Assembly: GCA_021849765.1 (NCBI GenBank)
Contig: JAJZSM010000038.1
Location: 1 to 10,223, forward strand
DNA length: 10,223 nucleotides
Direction: 5' to 3'
Source: Actinomycetes bacterium
GTDB taxonomy: Bacteria > Actinomycetota > Acidimicrobiia > Acidimicrobiales > RAAP-2
The notes under the pieces were generated by a model. It saw nothing but the letters and a program-made list of their open reading frames with translations. It did no database searches and was not told the DNA's origin. Positions 5,595 to 10,223 of this stretch are shown in pieces. The number at the start of each line of letters is the position of its first letter. Within the stretch, counting starts at the first letter, position 1. The position numbers were made by a program, and so were the translations under genes.

Positions 5595-6083
5595 TCAGTC
5601 CTTGGACGTCGCGTCGAGTTCTCCCCCACGTGAGGCGGGTAGTACGCCGATCGTCGCGGCCGTCATCGGTCGTGACGCCAGTGGCACGACGAAGACCGCG
5701 TCGCCGACCTTGAGTCTCGACACACTGACGTGGCTGTGCCCCCGCAGCACGACCGTCGTCGGAGTCAACGCGTAGGTCACAGCGGCCCCGGATCGGTAGC
5801 GAACCGTGAGCGACGTCGAGGAGAGCGCGACCACCGAGCCCTGTGTCACCGACGTCGCGGTCACCACTGACGCCTCAGTGGCGCGGGCGGACCCGGTCGA
5901 GGTCGTCGTGTCCCCACCCAACGTCGTGACGGCCGCCGTCGACTGTGTGCCCGCCACCGACGCGACCGTGGCTGAGGGGGACGAGGAGAGCGTGGCCGTC
6001 GCCACACCACCGCCGAGCGCCGCCAGCGCGGTCAGCGTCCAGAGGCTCACTCGCTTCAATCGTTTGGCGGTCGAACGGTACAC
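5595..6083 (-). CDS. Membrane-anchored or secreted protein with beta-rich domain, 162 aa
   Basis: The function is not known. A basic N terminus (RSTAKRLKR, 3-11) followed by a hydrophobic segment (VSLWTLTALAALGGGVATA, 12-30) forms a signal peptide or a membrane anchor. A Ser/Thr/Ala-rich linker covers about 31-78. Residues 80-147 form a small beta domain: QGSVVALSSTSLTVRYRSG, a strand-loop ALTPTTVVLRG, then LKVGDAVFVVPL (124-135). The order of strands and the 'GD.V.V' turn resemble the DUF5666-type OB-like repeats of secreted actinobacterial proteins. The start is GTG 6083, with GAGGAG five nt upstream; the open frame to 6152 lacks a ribosome site. It is convergent with azlD and divergent from the aminotransferase gene, so it is probably a single-gene unit. 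Confidence 0.72.
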   Translation of the reverse strand: MYRSTAKRLKRVSLWTLTALAALGGGVATATLSSSPSATVASVAGTQSTAAVTTLGGDTTTSTGSARATEASVVTATSVTQGSVVALSSTSLTVRYRSGAAVTYALTPTTVVLRGHSHVSVSRLKVGDAVFVVPLASRPMTAATIGVLPASRGGELDATSKD

Positions 6084-6313
6084 GGTGACTCCTCGTCGTC
6101 GGCGGACTCGATCCGCACCCAGCGTGCCGGGCCCAGGTGAGCGATCCCCCAACGAGCGCTAAATCACCGATAAGAGTTCGCGCCCGAGCCACCGTGAACG
6201 GCGCGTCGTTTGCCCACGTCGCGGCGCCGCGGCACGCCCCAGGACCGACGCCACCTCGCGCGACGAGCGGTCCGTGCGTTAGCGTCGTAGCGAGAGCGAC
6301 GAGGACGATAATC

Positions 6314-7657
6314 ATGGCCGAGGACCGATCCACATTGAGCAGCGTCGAGCGCGAACGAGCGTCGGTCTTCCATTCGTGGTCGGCGCAGGCGTCCATCAAT
6401 CCGATGATGGTTCGCAGCGCGTCGGGGGTCACCGTGACCACCGAGGACGGCACCACGTACCTCGACTTCTCGTCCCAGCTCGTCAACACCAACCTGGGCC
6501 ACCAGCACCCCGACGTGGTCGCCGCCATCCAGGCCCAAGCCGCGACGCTGTGCACGATCGCCCCCCAGCACGGGTACGAATCACGGTACCGAGCCGCCGA
6601 GATGATCCTCGACCACTCCTTTGACGGCGCGGCCAAGGTCTTCTTCACCAACGGCGGCACCGAGTCCGTCGAGCACGCTGTGCGCATGGCGCGCCTGCAC
6701 ACGGGTCGCTTCAAGGTCGTCGCGGCGTATCGCAGCTACCACGGTGCAACCTCGACGTCGATCACGCTGACCGGCGATCCACGTCGGTGGCCCAACGAGC
6801 AAGGGTCGTCGGGTGTCGTGCACTTCTTCGGCCCGTATCTCTACCGGTCGTCGTACCACTCGACGACCCCCGAACAAGAGGCCGAACGCGCGCTCGCGAG
6901 TCTCGATGAGACGATCCGCTTCGAGGGCCCGTCCACCATCGCTGCGGTGATCCTCGAAACGGTCCCCGGCACGGCCGGTGTCTTGCTGCCACCGCCCGGC
7001 TACCTCGCCGGCGTGCGAGAGATCTGTGACCGTTACGGCATCGTGTTCATCGCCGACGAGGTCATGGCCGGGTTTGGTCGAACCGGCGCCTGGTTCGCCT
7101 ACCAGAACTACAACGTGCGACCGGACCTGGTCACCTTCGCCAAGGGCGTGAACTCGGGGTACGTCCCCCTCGGCGGCGTCGTCGTCAACGAGGCCATCAG
7201 CCACTCCTTCGACGACCGCGTATACCCGGGCGGGCTCACGTACTCGGGCCACCCACTGGCTTGCGCCGCGGCCGTGGCGACGATGGAAGTGATGGAGCGC
7301 GACGGCGTAATCGAGCACGCGGCGCGCGTTGGTCAAGAGGTCATCGCCCCCGAACTGGCCGCCATCGCCCAACGCCACCCGAGCGTCGGCGAAGTGCGCG
7401 GCATCGGCGTCATGCACGCGGTCGAGTTGGTGAGCGACCGAGCAACGCGCGAGCCACTGGCGCCCTACGGATCGAGCTCGCCCGCGATGAACGAAGTCAT
7501 CGCGGCCTGTCGCAACGAAGGGTTGCTCATCTTCGCGAACTTCAACCGGCTCCACGTCGTGCCGCCGTGCATCATCGGCGAGTCGGAACTGCGTGACGGC
7601 CTCGCCCGCCTGGACCGAGCGCTCGCGACGGCGGACCGCTACTACACCGGGTCGTGA
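6314..7657 (+). CDS. Class III PLP-dependent aminotransferase, 447 aa
   Basis: This is an omega-type (class III) aminotransferase that moves an amino group from an omega-amino acid, amine or taurine-like donor to a keto acid such as pyruvate or 2-oxoglutarate. Length matches the family. Landmarks are FFTNGGTESVEHAVRMAR (110-127, cofactor phosphate loop), YRSYHGAT (139-146), FIADEVMAGFGRTG (245-258) with Asp248 contacting the pyridine nitrogen, and FAKGVNSGYVPLGG (275-288) with Lys277 as the Schiff-base lysine. GGLTYSGHPLA (306-316) contributes Thr309. The start is ATG 6314 with GAGGAC at 6301-6306; the frame extends to 6137 without similarity. The stop overlaps the next start in GTGA. The neighbouring hotdog protein hints at a CoA-linked degradation route. 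The donor is undetermined; taurine-pyruvate or beta-alanine/GABA-type enzymes are the nearest ideas. Confidence 0.95.
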   Translation: MAEDRSTLSSVERERASVFHSWSAQASINPMMVRSASGVTVTTEDGTTYLDFSSQLVNTNLGHQHPDVVAAIQAQAATLCTIAPQHGYESRYRAAEMILDHSFDGAAKVFFTNGGTESVEHAVRMARLHTGRFKVVAAYRSYHGATSTSITLTGDPRRWPNEQGSSGVVHFFGPYLYRSSYHSTTPEQEAERALASLDETIRFEGPSTIAAVILETVPGTAGVLLPPPGYLAGVREICDRYGIVFIADEVMAGFGRTGAWFAYQNYNVRPDLVTFAKGVNSGYVPLGGVVVNEAISHSFDDRVYPGGLTYSGHPLACAAAVATMEVMERDGVIEHAARVGQEVIAPELAAIAQRHPSVGEVRGIGVMHAVELVSDRATREPLAPYGSSSPAMNEVIAACRNEGLLIFANFNRLHVVPPCIIGESELRDGLARLDRALATADRYYTGS

Positions 7658-8295
7658 CCAACGACGAACGGCGCGTCGCGGTCGCGACGCGCCTGCGCGC
7701 CCTCGGCCACGCCTTCGTCGATCGTGAGTTGAGCGACGATGAGTTGGACCGACTCGTCGCTGACGTTGACGCGTTGCTCGCCCGGGTCGAGTCGGGCGGT
7801 CCGCGCACCGTCTCGATCGACCCCGACCTCGTCGAGGCCTTCACGGCCCAGCGTCTCGACACCGTGACCTACTTGCACGAGTACCTCGTGAGCGACTCGG
7901 TCGTCGCCGGCGGTGCGAACCCGATGGGCCTGGGAGCACGGCACTGGCGCGACGGTGACGTCGCCGTTATGGAGGCGGTCATCGGCAAGGCTTTCGAGGG
8001 CGCCCCGGGACGGAGCCACGGCGGCATCATCGCCACCCTGATCGACGAGACGATGGGATTCGTGCTCGGCCTGCACGGCCTGTTCGCGTTGACGGCCCGG
8101 CTCGTCGTCACCTACCGCGCGGCCGCACCCATCGGCGAGGCGGTCGAAGCGCGGGCGTGGCTCGAGCGCCGCGACGGTCGAAAGCTCACCATCGGCGCCA
8201 CGGTCTGCGCGGGCGACGTCCGCGTCGCTGACGCCGAGGCGCTCTTCATCACCGTGGACGCGACGAACTTCCTCGATCAACCCGAGTCGCACTGA
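7654..8295 (+). CDS. PaaI-type hotdog thioesterase-like protein, 213 aa
   Basis: This is a probable acyl-CoA thioesterase of the hotdog fold. The C-terminal half carries the PaaI-type signature SHGGIIATLIDETMG (121-135), where the HGG turn and the Asp-Glu on the central helix build the active site, followed by TARLVVTYRAAAPIGEAVEARAWLE's core strand (TARLVVTYRAAAPIG, 147-161) and VADAEALFITV (191-201). Residues 1-50 are a charged helical extension (RELSDDELDRLVADVDALLARVE), longer than in minimal PaaI. The start is GTG 7654, overlapping the aminotransferase stop by 4 nt, a sign of coupled translation. The following membrane-protein gene begins directly after its TGA. The specific thioester is unknown, and some hotdog proteins of this size act as hydratases or binding proteins. 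Confidence 0.85.
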   Translation: MTNDERRVAVATRLRALGHAFVDRELSDDELDRLVADVDALLARVESGGPRTVSIDPDLVEAFTAQRLDTVTYLHEYLVSDSVVAGGANPMGLGARHWRDGDVAVMEAVIGKAFEGAPGRSHGGIIATLIDETMGFVLGLHGLFALTARLVVTYRAAAPIGEAVEARAWLERRDGRKLTIGATVCAGDVRVADAEALFITVDATNFLDQPESH

Positions 8296-9087
8296 GTGGG
8301 CCTGCGGCTTCGTCAACACTTCCGCGCCGTCAAGGTGCCCGAGGTCGACCTCCGGTTCTGGTACGTGAAGATCCTGACGACGGCCATGGGCGAGTCGACG
8401 TCGGACTTCCTCGTCCACCGCTTCAACCCTGAGCTCGCGGTACTCGCCGGTGCCGCCGTCTTCGCCGGGGTGTTGTGGCTGCAGTTACGCAGCCCGCGCT
8501 ACCTGGTAGCGACCTACTGGAGCGCCGTGGTGATGGTGAGCGTCTTTGGCACGATGTGCGCCGACGTCGTGCACGTCGCCATCGGCGTGCCCTACATCGT
8601 CTCCACGGTCACGTTCACGCTGACCCTCGCGGCCGTCTTCAACCTCTGGTACCGGGTCGAGGGGACCCTCTCCATCCACACCATCGACACGACCCGACGT
8701 GAACTCTTCTACTGGGCGGCGATCACCACAACCTTCGCGCTCGGCACGGCGGCCGGCGACTACGCCGCCTACGTCGTCGGACTCGGCTACCGGGACTCGG
8801 GGACGTTGTTCCTCGTGCTGCTCATCGCCCCGGGGCTCTACTTCGGCCTCGCGCGGCGCCACCCCGTCGCCTCATTTTGGACCGCCTACGTGCTCACGCG
8901 TCCTCTCGGCGCCTCGTTCGCCGACTGGGTCGGCGTTAGTCACGACCGCGGTGGCCTCAACGCCGGACCAGGAACCCTGGCCCTCGTGCTGACCGGGCTG
9001 ATTGCGCTCGGTGTCGCCAGCGCCGCGCGCTCAACGAGCCCAGGGGCACCCGTAGAATCCGGCTGTGCCCGCCATTTCAGTCGATAA
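8296..9087 (+). CDS. COG4705-type multi-pass membrane protein with internal duplication
   Basis: This is an integral membrane protein of unknown function, with about seven to eight hydrophobic segments in 263 aa. It is built from two related halves: 21-93 (begins FWYVKILTTAMGESTSDFL) and 138-213 (begins FYWAAITTTFALGTAAGDYAA). Each half carries two small-residue/acidic motifs inside helices: MGES with Asp37 (31-37), GTMCAD (85-90), GTAAGD (150-155) and GASFAD (205-210). These resemble the repeats of COG4705 ('uncharacterized membrane-anchored protein'). Four acidic residues in the membrane suggest a cation- or amine-handling channel or transporter, which is inference. The start is GTG 8296, immediately after the thioesterase stop (TGAGTG), so coupling is likely. 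The C terminus overlaps the pirin gene by 23 nt. Confidence 0.8.
   Translation: MGLRLRQHFRAVKVPEVDLRFWYVKILTTAMGESTSDFLVHRFNPELAVLAGAAVFAGVLWLQLRSPRYLVATYWSAVVMVSVFGTMCADVVHVAIGVPYIVSTVTFTLTLAAVFNLWYRVEGTLSIHTIDTTRRELFYWAAITTTFALGTAAGDYAAYVVGLGYRDSGTLFLVLLIAPGLYFGLARRHPVASFWTAYVLTRPLGASFADWVGVSHDRGGLNAGPGTLALVLTGLIALGVASAARSTSPGAPVESGCARHFSR
9053..9058 (+). promoter_or_regulatory. Candidate -10 element of the pirin gene, leaderless
   Basis: TAGAAT ends 6 nt before GTG 9065, inside the 3' end of the membrane-protein gene. No Shine-Dalgarno is present, so the pirin gene may have its own leaderless transcript in addition to read-through from the operon. A -35 is not obvious. Confidence 0.4.
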
Positions 9088-10021
9088 CCCCTTAGAACTC
9101 CCGCGTCTCGTTGCGCCACTGGTGAGCGACCGTCCGCGACGAGTGACCTCGATCACCACCGCGCCACGCGGTCTCGAAGGCGAGGGATTCCCCGTCCACC
9201 GGGCCTTCGCCGGTGTCGACCTCGCCGACCTCGACCCGTTCGTCCACATGGACCAGATGGGCGAGGTCGACTACGGACCCGGTGAGCCCAAGGGCACGCC
9301 GTGGCACCCCCATCGGGGCTTCGAGACCGTCACGTACATGATCGAAGGCACGTTCGTCCACCAGGACTCGATCGGCGGCGGCGGCGTGATCCAGAACGGC
9401 GCGACCCAGTGGATGACCGCCGGCGGCGGCATCCTACACATCGAGCGCCCGCCGGACGAGCTGATCGACACGGGTGGGCTGTTCCACGGGATCCAGTTGT
9501 GGGTCAACCTGCCCGCGGCGCTCAAGATGGTCACGCCGCGCTACCAGGACATCGAGGCGCTCGCCGTGTCACTGCTCACCAATGAGACTGGCGACGCGAT
9601 TATCCGCGTAATCGCGGGTCAACTCGGTGACTACGCGGGCCCGGGTGACACCCACACCCCCATCAGTCTGGTGCACGTGACACTGCTGCCCGGCGCTCGC
9701 CTCGCGCTTCCCTGGAACACCGCCTACAACGCGCTCACCTACGTCCTCGCTGGAACGGGCACGGTCGGCCTCGACCGACGTCCCATCCACGACGGGCAGT
9801 TGGCGGTGCACCGCGACGGTGACTTCTTGCTGCTCGACGCCGACGAGCAGCAAGACTCGCGCACGAGCGCGCTCGAAGTACTCGTACTCGGGGGCCAGCC
9901 CATCCGCGAGCCGGTCGCGGCCTACGGCCCCTTTGTCATGAACACGCGCGACGAGCTCCAGCAGGCCTTCGACGACTACCACGCAGGTCGCCTCGGTCAG
10001 GTACCCGCCGAGCACATCTGA
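9065..10021 (+). CDS. Pirin-family bicupin protein, 318 aa
   Basis: This is a pirin/YhhW-like two-cupin metalloprotein. Characterised bacterial relatives are quercetin 2,3-dioxygenases or metabolic regulators; the physiological role here is unknown. The metal site in the N-terminal cupin is intact: His81 and His83 in PWHPHRGFETVTY (79-91), and His125 and Glu127 in GGILHIERPP (121-130), matching the three-His/one-Glu set of pirins. HGIQLWVNLP (141-150) is another strong family stretch. The C-terminal cupin spans about 195-285. The start is GTG 9065, preceded by a TAGAAT hexamer rather than a ribosome site; the gene begins 23 nt inside the upstream gene. Its TGA directly abuts the stop of the opposing gene. 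Confidence 0.95.
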   Translation: MPAISVDNPLELPRLVAPLVSDRPRRVTSITTAPRGLEGEGFPVHRAFAGVDLADLDPFVHMDQMGEVDYGPGEPKGTPWHPHRGFETVTYMIEGTFVHQDSIGGGGVIQNGATQWMTAGGGILHIERPPDELIDTGGLFHGIQLWVNLPAALKMVTPRYQDIEALAVSLLTNETGDAIIRVIAGQLGDYAGPGDTHTPISLVHVTLLPGARLALPWNTAYNALTYVLAGTGTVGLDRRPIHDGQLAVHRDGDFLLLDADEQQDSRTSALEVLVLGGQPIREPVAAYGPFVMNTRDELQQAFDDYHAGRLGQVPAEHI

Positions 10022-10223
10022 TCACCGACGACGCGATAGCGCCGCCGTCGCACGTGCGACGAGCACGCCGTTCGCGTCGGCGAGGAGCGCCTCGGCCGAA
10101 CCACCGGATCGCTGCAGCGATGCGACCTCCCCACGCAGGGTGAGTGCTTCGTCGCACCGTGGGCTTCGTGCGACCGTCACGGTCATCGCGGTGACCGTGG
10201 CCGATGACCCATCCGCCATCGCC
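10022..10223 (-). CDS. Partial gene, probable hotdog thioesterase C terminus
   Basis: Only the C-terminal part of this gene is in the window; it runs in from beyond 10223. The visible frame ends in ALTLRGEVASLQRSG, then AEALLADANGVLVARATAALS, the typical last two strands of a PaaI/acyl-CoA thioesterase hotdog domain (GEV-x-RSG followed by DA-G-LVARATA). An internal ATG at 10219 exists, but a start there would give a 65-aa fragment without the catalytic helix, so the true start is almost certainly outside. Its TGA (10024-10022) touches the pirin stop. Identity rests on a short stretch. Confidence 0.6.
   Translation of the reverse strand, partial: AMADGSSATVTAMTVTVARSPRCDEALTLRGEVASLQRSGGSAEALLADANGVLVARATAALSRRR

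Noticed and set aside
5806..6714. Open frames at 5806-6162 (plus) and 5875-6714 (minus).
   Set aside because: The first is antisense to the secreted-protein gene; the second crosses both it and the aminotransferase start and has no domain.
6581..8418. Long minus-strand frames at 6581-7555 and 7642-8418.
   Set aside because: Asp/Val/Arg-rich shadows of the aminotransferase, thioesterase and membrane-protein genes.

Overview
The window is GC-rich, uses GTG starts freely, and has tightly packed or overlapping genes, several with -10-like hexamers about 6-7 nt before the start codon. This suggests a high-GC actinobacterium. A deep-branching group such as Acidimicrobiia is possible, but that is a guess from style only. 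No rRNA, tRNA, CRISPR array, transposase or integrase was recognised.

Left third (1-1815), accessory in character: a 52-codon-class small ORF with a good Shine-Dalgarno sits at 13-171. A gene-poor stretch follows. On the minus strand is a compact two-gene module (714-1253) that looks like a type II toxin-antitoxin pair: an 82-aa antitoxin-like protein, then a 91-aa RelE/ParE-like protein. Its upstream region holds two 14-bp direct repeats overlapping a candidate promoter placed for a leaderless start. A second gene-poor stretch with a perfect 13-bp inverted repeat separates it from the rest.

Middle (1816-6083): a minus-strand pair encodes a GNAT acetyltransferase and, downstream, a luciferase-like (flavin/F420 type) oxidoreductase. 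A weakly coding stretch follows (3198-3939). Next is a classical divergent unit: an Lrp/AsnC regulator (minus) facing azlC-azlD (plus), a two-subunit branched-chain amino acid exporter. They share an AT-rich 82-bp intergenic region with dyad and direct-repeat symmetry. Convergent to azlD is a gene for a membrane-anchored or secreted protein with a beta-rich C-terminal domain.

Right (6314-10021): a plus-strand run with almost no spacing encodes a class III PLP aminotransferase, a PaaI-type hotdog thioesterase-like protein (GTGA overlap), a duplicated-repeat membrane protein of the COG4705 type (zero spacing) and a pirin/cupin protein (23-nt overlap, with its own candidate leaderless promoter). 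At the right edge the C-terminal end of a second hotdog-like gene runs in from the minus strand; its stop codon abuts the pirin stop. The first three genes are probably co-transcribed and translationally coupled. Amino-group transfer plus acyl-thioester hydrolysis plus a membrane protein suggests a small catabolic or detoxification unit, but the substrate cannot be read from sequence.

No clearly new system is proven. The best leads are the toxin-antitoxin module with its operator/promoter arrangement, the aminotransferase-hotdog-COG4705 operon, and the orphan small ORF.
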